Below are positions 52,713-64,000 of a stretch of 64,000 nucleotides of DNA, piece by piece. The stretch covers positions 732,633 to 796,632 of the forward strand of contig JANPWX010000480.1 in assembly GCA_024734555.1 (NCBI GenBank), written 5' to 3'. How positions within the stretch are numbered: position 1 is the stretch's first letter; each line of letters opens with the position of its first letter. Under the pieces are notes generated by a model. It had not been told where the DNA came from. It saw only the letters and a list, made by a program, of their open reading frames with translations, and searched no databases. Both the position numbers and the translations under genes were made by a program. This DNA comes from Trochalopteron elliotii (Eukaryota; Chordata; Aves; Passeriformes; Leiothrichidae).

Positions 52713-55700
52713 ACACAGATGGGGAATGACAGGTCTCTGACTGATACTGAAATTAGATTTCTCGCTGCTCACAATTAGCAGGCAGGCACCTACTGTAATG
52801 CAAATCTCAGGTAGTGTTGGCCATCCACAACTGAAGGGATACAAATGTATTGCTAATGGGTATAAAGACGGTTGGGAAGCTGACTACCTAACATGAGAGA
52901 GCTTGAAGTTGTTACCAACTTTGTTAGATAAACCCTGAAAAAAGAAATCAGAAAATGAAATAATTTGTATCTTAACAGGTTCAAAGCCACACAAAGAATC
53001 ACCTACAGTATTGCACTGCCTGTACAATATGCTTCTAAAGCTTTCCAGCATCTGCCTTTCAGACATTTTGTCCGTGGAACAGAAGCTGCACACTGGTGGC
53101 TTTCTTCACAGCTACCACACCTCGGGTTCTACAGCCATGACCTCTGTGATTCTTGGTTCTGCTAAGATGCTCCACCGATGATGCTCAGGAAGAGTCCAAG
53201 CTAAGAGCCTGCACCGCAGCTGAGACTAACCCAAAGAAAATAAATCTAACCCAAATGGCACCACCATATTCACCTACAGCGCCTCTGGAAGCTCTGCCAT
53301 GCCCTGAAGGAAAGCTTGCCACAGGCTGATAAGCAGAGCTCACACTCTGCGTTGCCAGAAATACTTTGTGCCTTGTTATTAAAATATTCACACAGTTGGA
53401 GGTGAACTAATTGAGGCAGCGGAGACAGTAACACAGAAGGCACTTAAAATGTAATTAAGCCACGATCAGAAAAGGGACACAGAAGGGAGAAAGCACTGAA
53501 AACAGACTCCAGAGAAAACACCAGATTCAAACAAAAATGAGAGCAATTGTGTATTAAACCATGTTCAACGACATTAATATGTACTGCTAAAAGAATCTGT
53601 GCAGAATTGAAATACTAAGGCCACAGATTATCAGGAAAAACCACAATATCTACATTTGGTTTAGAGAACTCTGATGTACTTTCCTGCACGCCAAGGGGAC
53701 AAGGTGGTTTGAGAGAAAGAGGGCCCCACCCTGACCTGAGTAATTCTCAATCATGCAGGAGATGTAACAACAGGAATGCCACAGGAACATTCAGGGTCTC
53801 AATTCTTTTGGTTTTATTCTGTAAAAACACACTTTAGCTCTACTGTTGGCTCTTCTGGGAGGACTGCAGCAGCAACTGTTTCCTCTGCTGAAAACCCCAG
53901 CTCACACATGCAGTCACTATATTAAGGTCGGGGGAAAAAAACCCAAAACTAAAAGACTTAAAAAATGTATCTAAAAACTTCACAATGTTAACACAGATAG
54001 TGTATTCTCTCTGTAATAAACACTGCATTTTAGAGATACTCAGTGACAGTCTACAGAATTGTCTATTTTTCCTTCAGTTTAACCATTTTACAGGGAAAAA
54101 ATATATCAGAAACACTCCCAGGCTAATATCCAGTTCCATGAGGATTTTTTGAGATCAAGAAAAAAGGAACCTTTGTAAAAAGGTTTCATCTAGCAGACAG
54201 CTCCATGTGTTAACCAGGCCTTAAAACCTTTTTCTATTGTTTTTTCCTATTGAATTTGTTTCATGCAAATATGCTGAGTGCAGAGTCTTCACAAAAACCA
54301 GTCCCCCATAGAATGTACAAGTCACACGAGGATTTTGCCTTTTTTCACATTTTCTCCATTTAGTATTGTCTCATTTCCCTGCCAGCTGCTTCACCATTTC
54401 CTGAGCTGCACCATCTCGTGCTGTGTCCAATATTAGACACAGCAGTGACAGAGCAAATGGGAAATAAACACCACAGCTGAGCAGGACAACTGGCAAAGGA
54501 TGCAAGCAGCACATCCAGAAGTGGCTGTAAGGAAAAAAAAACCCCAAACCATTTGGTTGTAGGAGCTTAAAGCAGTGATCTTTAAAACCACAGCAAGAAG
54601 GAAGCAGCCTGGGTGTGCTGAGAGAGGACATGAACCCAGCACTGGACCAGGAGCTGGCATTTCTCAGTGCTGGCACTCCCAGGGCAGGGACAGGGAGGGC
54701 AGGATGGGCCTGAACTCCGGAGGGATGGACATGAGGATAATCCAAACCCAGGCAGGAGGAACAGGGACCTGCCGTGCAGCAAGAGGGAAAGGGAACACAG
54801 GACAAAGAACTATTTTTGCCAAACTAATAAAACATATTCATTTGACTATCTTGTCAATAACATACACGTTCAGAGGAGTATGTAGACCCTCAGCTATCCC
54901 CTTGCCACATCTCCCTGCTTTTCTTCAATTCCAGATGAGGAATCAGGGGACAGATGCTGGGACAGACAACTCAGCTGAGTGAGGAGCAGCCTGTCAGGTG
55001 CTCTGCTACTGAATAACCCACGAGACAATGGCCAGAAAACGTCACAAGTCAGTATTTTCCTGCTTAATACAGTTGTCTTCTGGCTTAGACTAGCCTGCTG
55101 AAATCATAATGGACAGATTTGTTGAGCGTGTTTTGAGGCCAATTTAAAAAAATAACGATGCAAACATTGTAAAATTGTGCTGAATGTCGTCAAAGACATC
55201 AAGTTTGTAAACGCCTCATTTGCAAACAATCTGCTGCTGAGCTCTAAGCAGCTCACAGACACAATGCTCCCTCCCCACTGTAATTGGAGCTATTTAGCAC
55301 TTTTGTTCATTTTAATAAGAACAATAACGAGAGTAATAATACTTAGCCAATAGAAAGAAAACAGTATTTATGTATATTTTTGATCCTTCAGTAGGACTTG
55401 TTAGCCATTAAAATATATTTCACGCAGATAATTCTTCCAAAAAAAATTTGTAATATTAAACTGAAATAAAGGCACTTGCTAGCAACATTATTCCACTCAA
55501 TTGACAGTTGAGATAAAGCCATTACTACATCCAGTTTAAGGACTGAGATTTCTTTTAGTAACTACAATCTTGGAGAAAAACTTGAAAATCCTGAAATATA
55601 ACGTCTGAATACTCAATTGATTGCATTGGGTACCTAAACTGGAGCACCAAGTTACAGCAAACCTTGTTTGTGGCCACCGTGCTGTTCTCAGGTGAGGGAT

Positions 55701-58103
55701 TTAGGGATGAGTGGTAGGGGCCTCTCTTTATTTTCCTCAAGCATAAATGAAGAGTTTTCTAACCCCTGTGATGGTCATTTGACCCGAATCTGATGGCACA
55801 GATGATGGAGCATTATTAAGGCATGAGGAACCCTGAGCTCTGTGCTGCCAGAGCAGGGCCAGCAGGGATGGCTCTCGTGACAAGTTTGGTCTGTGTGAGT
55901 GGAGCTGCTGGGGGATGACAATAATTACCTGTGAAATGAATATTCATCACATGGGTGAGTTCAGGGCTGAATCACGTTTCACTGGAGGGTTGGGGGAACG
56001 TTAGGGAGGAGCTGGCCAAAGCTGACACAGCTCACTGTGTACTGAGGGCTGGTGCAGCTGGATGACACCCAGCTGGGTGCAGGAATCCCTGAACTGGAGA
56101 CACAGCCTGAGCAGGCAGAGCTTGCCCTGTTAGGGTTTGTAAATACAAGCTGAAAAGGAGCTAAATGGCTTTTTTATTCCTGAATGTAAGCCCACCCCTA
56201 CGCCAAGAAACACATTACTGCTGTGATTTCTGCAAGCAGTAACTGGTGTTGAGGTGCCCAATGCCAGCCCTTCCTTTCCCCCACAACTCCAAAATTTCTG
56301 CCAGAGAACACCTCCCTTCTTTAGAGTAATAAAATCTTTCAGAGGCAACCATTTCTAAAGGTACAGTCAGCCTCTGCCAACTTCTCTGTGAGAGGCACAA
56401 GGCTCCACCCAGCTGAACACCTGGAACTGCCCCAAAAGCACAAGAGGGACTGATGCAGGACACTTTTCATTTTTAACGTTTTCCTTCTTTTTTTAATAGG
56501 TGTTATCAGACTGAGGGAAAATAAACCAATCAACCAGCCAACCCAAGCCTCCAAAAAATCCCAAAGAAAATGTGTGCCAAAAGTCCTCAAGTGGTAAAAG
56601 TGTAGGGATGAGCCAAGAGATACTTTAAAAACAATGAAATCTTCAATAGTCTGATCCAGCAGCCAGGGCATAAAGATGCAGAAATGATTCAGTAAGTAAG
56701 GCTTTTCCTTTTAATTATCTGAAAGCAGAGCAGTTTCCTAAGCATACAATAAAAGTAAACTATCAGCATCCATCCCTGAACACCAACACTCCACAGATCA
56801 ATAACCAACAATTCAACAATTAACTGCAAACTTTTAAGTAATTGCTGCTACAGTATCAGCTTAAACTCACACCTATAGGCTTAATTCTCACGGTTACCAG
56901 TGAGATCATATCCCTAAAACCAACAGCTCAATCAATCCTTTGGGAACCTGTATGCAAACCAAACCAACTAAAGAAATCCTACAAATATTTCCTTTCCAAA
57001 GCCACTAACTACACCCTTCTGACAAAACACTACTCGAGGTTATGTACTGACACACACACACAACACATAATCTGTAATGTACTCCTTTGTTGTCAAAGAA
57101 GAAATATTATTTTGTGATTACAGTAATAAGACTAGTGAAGGTAAAGGACTGTTTTCATACAGAATTAGTATTAAAAACAGGCACATGGTTTTTCATATTT
57201 TTATCCATAAACAGACATGATTAATTTTCTCCTGTATTTTCACACCAAATTCTACAGAAAGGAAAGTCTGAATCCAAAGACCACAGCAAAACACAAAACT
57301 GTGTGTCAGATAGTTTCTCCCAGGACTAAAACCACAGACCTATTAAAATTAATGAATTCATTTATTAAGGGATTGAATAATTAGGAAACTATTTTTTTAA
57401 ATCAATAAAAATACCAAAGTATCTATGAAAATTCCTCAGGCTAAATTTGAAAAGGGAACCTTGGATTTTAAATCACATTCACAGTTTATTTCACATAAAG
57501 ACCCAAGTTCAGAGGAATTTGAGCCTCTTTCCCCAAAGGAAAACTAATTCAAGCTCTGTATTGGTTCGGGTACACCCACCCTGCTGTATCCAGATATGCA
57601 GCAATGCCATCCACTCACTGAGCTCCTTCTTGACAGTTCTTTACTTTGAGATGTACAAACCCATCTGACAGACACATAAATGAGAAACTCTGGGAAGAAA
57701 TGTTATTTTGTTTCAGCATCTGCTCTACAAATGAAGATAAGCAAAGCAGATTTCCAGTTCCAGAAAATGACAGGTCGTTTTTGTTTCGGAGAGAGTGACA
57801 CGAAAGACACAGCAAGAGGGTGTAAACTACAGCAGCCTGTGGGGCAGGGCTGGTTCCCCTGCTCTGACACCCACTCCTCACTCTGCTGCTTCTTCCATCT
57901 TGGCTGACTTAACTCTTGACATCTTCTTGGACAGCTTAAATGTTACAGAACAGGCTCTATTGATACAACAGGAAGAGTTAATGGATACAATTCCATTTAA
58001 CAGACACAGTTCCAGATCTCCCAAACATTCCGTCAGAAGCTGAAGCCTCTCCTGCAGATATTCCATCAGTACTTGGCACAGTTACTGCAAAGGCTGCCAC
58101 AGC

Positions 58104-58255
58104 TCATGGAATCATGGTTTGGGCTGGAAGGCACCTGCAGATGATCCATCTCCAAAGCCCCTGCCACGGGCTGGGATGACACCCACCATGCCAACCCACC
58201 CATCCAGCCTGGCCCTGAACATTCCATGGGTGGTGGCTCCACAAACACCTCAGAT
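58104..58255 (-). mobile_element. CR1 LINE 3'-end fragment
   Basis: The plus strand reads catggaatcatggtttgggc then tggaaggcacctgcagatga, and further on ccatccagcctggccctgaa. This is the reverse complement of the CR1 3' end. It is a degenerate copy on the minus strand. The far boundary is uncertain and it may reach about 58290. Confidence 0.85.
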
Positions 58256-61200
58256 CCTGCTGCACTGGCTGGGTTACTCTGCCCTCCTGATTTTTACTTT
58301 TATGATTTCTGGCATTTGACACCACGGAAAACTGGTGATTCACGGAAGAGAATGGAAATTCAGATCGTTTGTATCTGTGCACTGACAAGTGGATTGTTAA
58401 GCCTGTGTAACATTTGGAGAATGCCTTTTTTTATTCCTCAGATCAGATTTGTTAGCAGGGGATTGGAATTGCACTGTGATCCTTCACTAGTTTATTTCCT
58501 CTCTCTGTAGGTTTTTTTTTCTCACTTTTCCCCCTCTTTTGGATATTCACTTTTTAAATCAGAAGAATTACTTATGAGAATGAATTTATTTTTGATCATA
58601 TGAGGCTTTTTTTTTCGCTGAGATGATGGCAGCTGAGACAGGATTGGAAGCAGCATTACAGGAATGGTGACAGCAGGTTACAGGCTTTTGTAACAGGTTT
58701 GTGATCTAGGAAAGGAGCACCCACTTCAGCCCCGTGGGGAAAAAAGTGTCTGCACATCCAGTTCACTCATGTATTCTGATTTGATGAGGGGAAGGAAAAG
58801 CATTCTCCCCATGAGACTTCAAACGAAGGCACAAACACACAGTTTCCTCACCCCAGTTACTTCAGGGAGAGAAATTTCCAATTACTTGGCAAATCAAGAA
58901 AGAATATCTGGAGGAGGTCTGAACCTGAGTGCTGCTTTTCCTTTCCTGAGGGTTTGCAGCTCCTCCCCGCCGAGCAGGAGGCTGCAGGGCAGGAGGGAGC
59001 CACAGGAACTGCTCCTGGCACTGATTTATTTGGGAGACAACAACACCCCGGTGGTCACAGCCCAGCCCAGCCCACCAGGAACCCCAATTTGGGCAGGGGA
59101 ATACAGGAGGAGACTGCACTAAAGCTTTGGGAGTGTGGAGTTTTTTTACTTTGCCTCGTGTGTGATTTTTTTTTGGACAAGATGAGGCTGATAAACGCTG
59201 GGAGCAGATGGTGGAACACACAGCAACAGGAGATGGAGCTGATTAGCTGTGGCTTCCTTCCGCTGGTGCACAGCCCAGAAAGGACCTTTAAATTCCCTCC
59301 ACGGGGCTGAGTCCCCTTCAGGAGACAGTGCAGGGATAAACTGTGTGCCCTTACACAGACATCATCACTTCATTCTGCTTCTACTCTCTGCTCTAAAGCA
59401 CACAGGTACAGAACGTGCTTCAGTTCTCAGATTTGCCAAAATAAGCAAACCCCCACCCCCCAACATTAAAAGTCTAAGCATCTGGCATTTATTAAAAAAA
59501 AAAAATCCTAACATTACAAAATATCTCAACTGTTTTTATACTAACCCTGTCCAGTAATAGCACATTACAAGAAGTCTTCTGTTTTTTAAAAAACATTTCT
59601 TCCTTAAATCAGAATTTCAAGGAAAATGCTTGGAAAAATAATTGGTTTCATTTATAACCAGCCTGTTTGTAACTTCCTCTTGTACTATCCAGGAATGATT
59701 CATTCCACTGTCCTACAATCACCTTCCACAGCAGCTCAAGGCACAGCTCTGAGCAAATGATGCAGCTTAAAGGTTAAAAAAAGTCCCTTCCTTCATTAAC
59801 CAATGGATCTCATCGTAAAGAGAACACAGGGAACAAGAGAAGGAACCACACCCAGCTGAAGAGTCCCAATACCACACTTCTAAAAGGCTGCACAGCAGCA
59901 ATTCTCTTGACAGCATTTTTTTTTCTTTTGACATTCTTTTTCTGTCTCAAAACTAATGATCTCCCTTTCTGCCACAAACATAAAAAACACATTTCACCGT
60001 GTGCTGTTTCCATGTCAATAAACAGCCAGTGTAATGTATTTTATTTTGATAGTCTTTATCACACGAGTACTAAGTGGCAGTGACAGTGAAGTGCAGCACC
60101 CTGTTCCACCTGCAGCTCTGCCTTCTTCTGAACAAGAGACTTGGGGTGCCCCAAATTTAATTTTCCCCTTCACTAACTGCTCTTTGTGGAAGTTTATGAG
60201 CACAGGATAACTCACCCAGATAAATGCTCCAGATCTCTGTTAAAACAATGAAAAATCACTCTACTGGCATTGGTTTCCTCTGGGAGAGCTCCCAGACCAC
60301 AGACTTGTGGTTTGTTAGTTTGTTATTCCAGCCTTACACGTACCAGATTAAGGGGAGAATCTAATAAAGGCTTTTTTTAGCTTTACAGACCATTTAAAAA
60401 GAAGGGAATTGTAACTAAAAGCACATCCTACACACAGCCCAAATTCAGCTCTCCGTGGCCCTGGTGCAGACACAAAGCAGATCTGCTGTCCTGACTGGAT
60501 TTACATAATTCTGGAATCTGAGTAGAACACGGTTATTATGTAAAAAGCTTTTGCTACTTCACAGCTGACAAAACACCACCGTGACATTTTCCTGACAGGA
60601 CAATTTCCTACCAGTGCTTGTCAGCAAGCCTTTCATTTATGTCTAGGACGATCAGTAAAACTGGTTTTGACTGGTCATACGATGTTAAGAGTTACATGTG
60701 TTTAAATCTTCCTTCCCAGCAAGCTGAAAATTGCTGGAGTTGAATGCACAGAAAACAGATCTCCTATTCCTGCACATCACCAGTGGTTCTTCCCTTCTGG
60801 GGAACTAAAGAGCTTTTCAGCACTGAGACATTTCTGCTGGCTCTGTGTCCTCACTAGGATGGATCAGAGGGCAGGAAGGGCAATGAGGTGGCAACAGCAG
60901 AAAGCTGAAAAAAGAGAGGATGAGCCAGAGGTGGCCCCAGGCTGCAGAACCTCCTCACACTGTGACCCAGGACTCTCCTGGAGTCAGGGGAGTCCATTCG
61001 ATGGAGATTTCAACATTTAGCTGGATCTGTTTGCCTGTTGCTGAAGATAATTATATATATGCTTTTTAGAAAATGTTAATTATGTCACTAATCTGGAGCT
61101 TTTGTCCACAAAAAGGGTTTCCTTACTTCTCAATGGGCTAAAAGCAGAACAGGCCCTGTCTTTGTGAGGCACTCTGTCATTTCCTGCAATACCAGCAGTG

Positions 61201-63456
61201 CTGATTTTCTCACGTAGATTTATCAGAAATTATTTGCTGCTGGATTCTCCTGTGAGGAATAACTCCATTTTGCCTTGCCCATAATGCAGTTCAATACACT
61301 GATCTTGCCAGGAAATGAACGTTTGTCTAACCAGAAATTTACTGCCATATGCTGAGATTGTTAACAATCAATAAACTTTGTCATGCCAAAGACTTGATCC
61401 CAGCTGATCATCCTGTCAGGAATTCGTTCCTCTAAACTGGTGTTTTCTTACAAATCTATAATTAACCAGAAAGCTTTTCTGAACTGCCAGTGTTTGTAGA
61501 GTACAGCTCCTTTCATCTTTGCTTTGGTGGAAACAGAGAAAGCTGTGGGAGAGCACAGTTCTAATTATGTAAACACGTCACAAATAAGCTCGAGATACAA
61601 TCCATGCATGGTGCATCTACAAGAACTTTTTTTCCCTCACAGCCAGGTCCATCAATGATTTTCCTAGAAGAGCAACATTTCTGACAACTTCTGCCAATTC
61701 TACTCCGTCTCTTTCAAGGACAAAACAACACGTTTACCAATTTCTCCACAAATTAATTTATTCTGTTTGCCAATATCTCCAAGCTATAGGATATTGGGCC
61801 TGCCAGGAATTTACTTTGTAAGGTGATCTTGCCAGGATGAGCTATTGCAGGTTTATGTATCTCCAGACAAGCAGGATTCTGAACCTTCCAGTGACTAAAG
61901 GAATGCATTTTTAGATACACACATGATGTGTTTAGCACTGACTCTTCAGGAGTCAATGATGCTTTGTCAGGAGATTTCTGTATCTGCTCACGTTGAGTTG
62001 GTAGGACAGTAAAATTTAGTTGGGCTTGAAACAGTCTGTGGTGTTATTTGGTGAATCTTGAATTGCCAGATAACTGTAAATTTCTGATGCAAACAACACC
62101 AGGCACAGAATTCAGCTGGCCCTGGACTCTAAAGGGCACCAGTCCTAAACATGAACAACAGCATGTAAAAACCCTGCCTGATCAATAGATCAATTCTGTA
62201 CTCATTTGGGTGGGGTTTTTTTAATATATTTTCCTATACAACCTGCAAAACCAACCAGTTAATATCTCTGAAGTGTAACTGTGGAGATACAATTTCAGGA
62301 ATCGTGAGGAGTAAAAAACCCTGACACAGTTCAGCATTCTACATTTGGACACTTTTTATGGATTGATCCAGATCCACAGTTCAAGCCTGAACCTTTTCCT
62401 GATCCACCAGAACTCCCAGGTCTCCCACTGTGAAACCTGGGATCCTTCTGGAAATAGATGGATTGGACCAGCACTGCAGTCATATCCTGCCTGAAGTCTG
62501 AAATTTTACACTCAGCTTTACAAACCTTTTTTGCTCTTTGAATTTTGGGCACCACCAGTTTTGTACTTCAAATCTGCTAGGCCAAATATTTAGGTTCAAT
62601 TTGTGGCAGAGAAAAAGCATAATTTAAATGACTAGAAAGATGCCAGGGTTAATCCCTGAGAAGCCAAAAGGATACACTTGGCAGTGCAATTATGGCATCA
62701 GTTATTCCAAACTGAATGCATTATAAAAGACAAGAGAAAACCACGATTTCTAGTACAAGTTTAACTCCATCTTTACAAATCAGTACACGTGAACAGGGTT
62801 TAAAAAAGTTTTGAGGTGAATAATGCAATATTAAATAATAATATACTGACTTATACAATTCATGGGACAAGGCACCTAGAGGTAAGGAAATATTTAAAAG
62901 TTGCCCTGCATATTAGAAAAGTACTCTTAGAAGCTTCAATTTTCTACCAACACAGATATCAAACCTCATCTTGCGGTTTGAAGCAGTAAAAGACCAAAAA
63001 AAAATTTTCTTTTGTCCAAAAAGAAAAAAAACAGATCTCAAAATTCATACAGTACCCCCTAAAAATTAATCTGAAAAGAAAAATCTTGGGGCACATAATT
63101 TCTATAAAATAATCACGCAACATGAGTAGTCTGCACATGCACAGAACTGATCCCTTACAGGTCACTCCAGAGTAACTCAGCCAAGTTCATGCCTGACAAC
63201 TCCTTACAGAAATGCACACTAATTCGGCCATCTCTCCAAAATTATTAATGTGATTGCTTTCAGGGGCAATGTTCTGGAAGAATAAACCCAACCAGACACG
63301 GGGCTGGTTTCCCCTGCCTGCAGCAGGGACTGCCAGACGTGCCCAGCCCGGGGGGCTGCAGCTGAGCCGAGGAATCCCAGGGGCAGCCGAGCCCTGCACA
63401 GGCAGGCCCTGCTGAGGGGTGGTGTGCTGGGGTTGGACCCAGCCCAGCAGGGCCTG

Positions 63457-63614
63457 ACCTAGCAAGGTCTAAACCAAAGAAGGTCTAGGCCTAGGAAAGT
63501 CTAACCCTAGCAAAGTCCAAACACAGGGAAGTTCAAATCAAGGAAGGTCTAAACCTAGAAAAGTCTAAACTGAGAAAGGTCAAAACCTAGGGTGGTAAAA
63601 CCCTGGCAAGGTGT
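63457..63614. repeat. Minisatellite with 16-bp units
   Basis: About ten consecutive units, nearly all exactly 16 bp, of the form aacctagcaaggtcta with substitutions (for example aatcaaggaaggtcta and aacctagaaaagtcta). The last two are 15 and 17 bp. The array passes without a gap into the next one. Confidence 0.9.
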
Positions 63615-64000
63615 GACCCTGCCCAGGGCCCAATCCTGCCTAAGAGGGGGGGGTCACATCCTGCCCAAGAGGGTCACATCCTGCCCAAGAGGGTCACATC
63701 CTGCCCAAGGATCACATCCTACCCAAAGGGTCACATCCTGACCCGGAGGGTCTAATTCTGCCTAAGGGTCCAATCCTGCCCAAGGGCTCACATCCTGACC
63801 TGGAGGGTCACATCCTGCCCAAGGGGGTGGGGGGGTGGTGGGGGGGTGTCACATCCTGCCAGGGAGGGTCACATCCTGCCCAAGGGTCCAATCCTGACCA
63901 GGAGGGTCCAATCCTGACCAGGAGAGTCGCATCCTGACCGGGAGGGTCACATCCTGACCAGGAGGGTCCAATCCTGCCCAAGGGGTCACATCCTGCCCAA
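63615..64000. repeat. Minisatellite with 18-20 bp units, running off the window
   Basis: Units of the form tcacatcctgcccaagaggg, with variants tccaatcctgcccaaggg and tcacatcctgacctggaggg, repeat to the end of the window. G-rich expansions interrupt it at about 63644-63653 and 63822-63847. Its unit aligns with that of the preceding 16-bp array (cctgcccaagggtc against cctagcaaggtct), so the two appear to be one evolving array. The true length is unknown because it is cut by the window edge. Confidence 0.93.

Larger units (their letters stand above)
1..64000 (-). other. TENM1: TENM1 gene body, internal part only
   Basis: The whole window lies inside one large gene transcribed from right to left. 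Only three coding exons were found, together about 804 nt of 64 kb. They form one open frame across two complete introns of 35,946 bp and 7,800 bp. Large 5' introns are normal for teneurins. Neither the start codon exon nor the extracellular EGF, NHL and YD-repeat exons are inside the window. The start exon would be to the right, the extracellular exons to the left. No promoter for this gene is assigned here; an internal promoter cannot be excluded from sequence alone. Confidence 0.9.
48525..64000 (-). other. TENM1 intron upstream of exon A (partial)
   Basis: This intronic sequence ends, on the minus strand, at the exon A acceptor (gtgttttgcag). No upstream teneurin exon was found: none of the minus-strand frames shows the YTSSSDESEDG or SYDSRETL segments expected for the first coding exon. 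It contains a T15 run at 50631-50645, (GGGA)4 at 51611-51627, a minisatellite at 52.3-52.7 kb, a short CA run at 57051-57062, a CR1 fragment near 58.1 kb and a minisatellite at the right edge. A possible conserved stretch lies at about 55130-55400. Confidence 0.75.

Noticed and set aside
58104..58388. Overlapping 60-94 codon frames on both strands.
   Set aside because: They lie in or beside a CR1 3'-end fragment, which is non-coding.
1..64000. Bacterial-type features (operons, CRISPR arrays, tRNA clusters, attachment sites).
   Set aside because: None is present. The window is vertebrate intron sequence, and its direct repeats are minisatellites without the uniform repeat-spacer pattern of CRISPR.

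Overview
The window is vertebrate genomic DNA, most likely from a bird and probably a songbird. Three observations support this. Three conserved internal exons of teneurin-1 (TENM1) lie on the minus strand, and their peptide matches the chicken protein as I remember it (for example the GEN-D-MPGSPHNQ exon junction). The interspersed repeats I can recognise are CR1 LINE copies, which dominate avian genomes. The rest is AT-rich intronic sequence without long open frames. Species is inferred; no alignment could be run.

Layout, read on the minus strand in transcript order. Positions 64000-48525 are part of an upstream intron; the first coding exon was not found and probably lies beyond the right edge. 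The intron holds a minisatellite running off the window at 63457-64000, a CR1 3' end near 58.1-58.3 kb, and a 20-bp-unit minisatellite at 52.3-52.7 kb. Exon A (48524-48201) encodes the middle of the intracellular domain. A 35.9-kb intron follows (48200-12255). It opens with a 105-base polypurine run (plus-strand view), contains several CR1 relics, a perfect 14-bp hairpin and a possible LTR fragment, and ends in a roughly 40-bp minisatellite that abuts the next splice acceptor. Exon B (12254-12014) encodes the proline-rich part of the intracellular domain. After a 7.8-kb intron, exon C (4213-3975) encodes the juxtamembrane segment and the single transmembrane helix. Positions 3974-1 are the start of the next intron.

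All three exons have GT-AG boundaries and compatible phases (A ends with one base of a codon, B supplies two; B ends with two, C supplies one), so they join into one uninterrupted frame of about 268 codons. Teneurin-1 is a type II transmembrane adhesion protein of neurons that binds latrophilins through its extracellular part. Its intracellular domain binds CAP/ponsin and can be released to the nucleus. This window covers most of that intracellular domain plus the membrane anchor.

The most notable signals are a 63-bp in-frame tandem duplication inside exon A, which doubles a 21-residue segment that I recall as single in chicken and human, and a minisatellite next to exon B whose repeat unit resembles the real splice acceptor and so creates several decoy acceptors. 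No tRNA, rRNA, CRISPR, operon or second protein-coding gene was seen.
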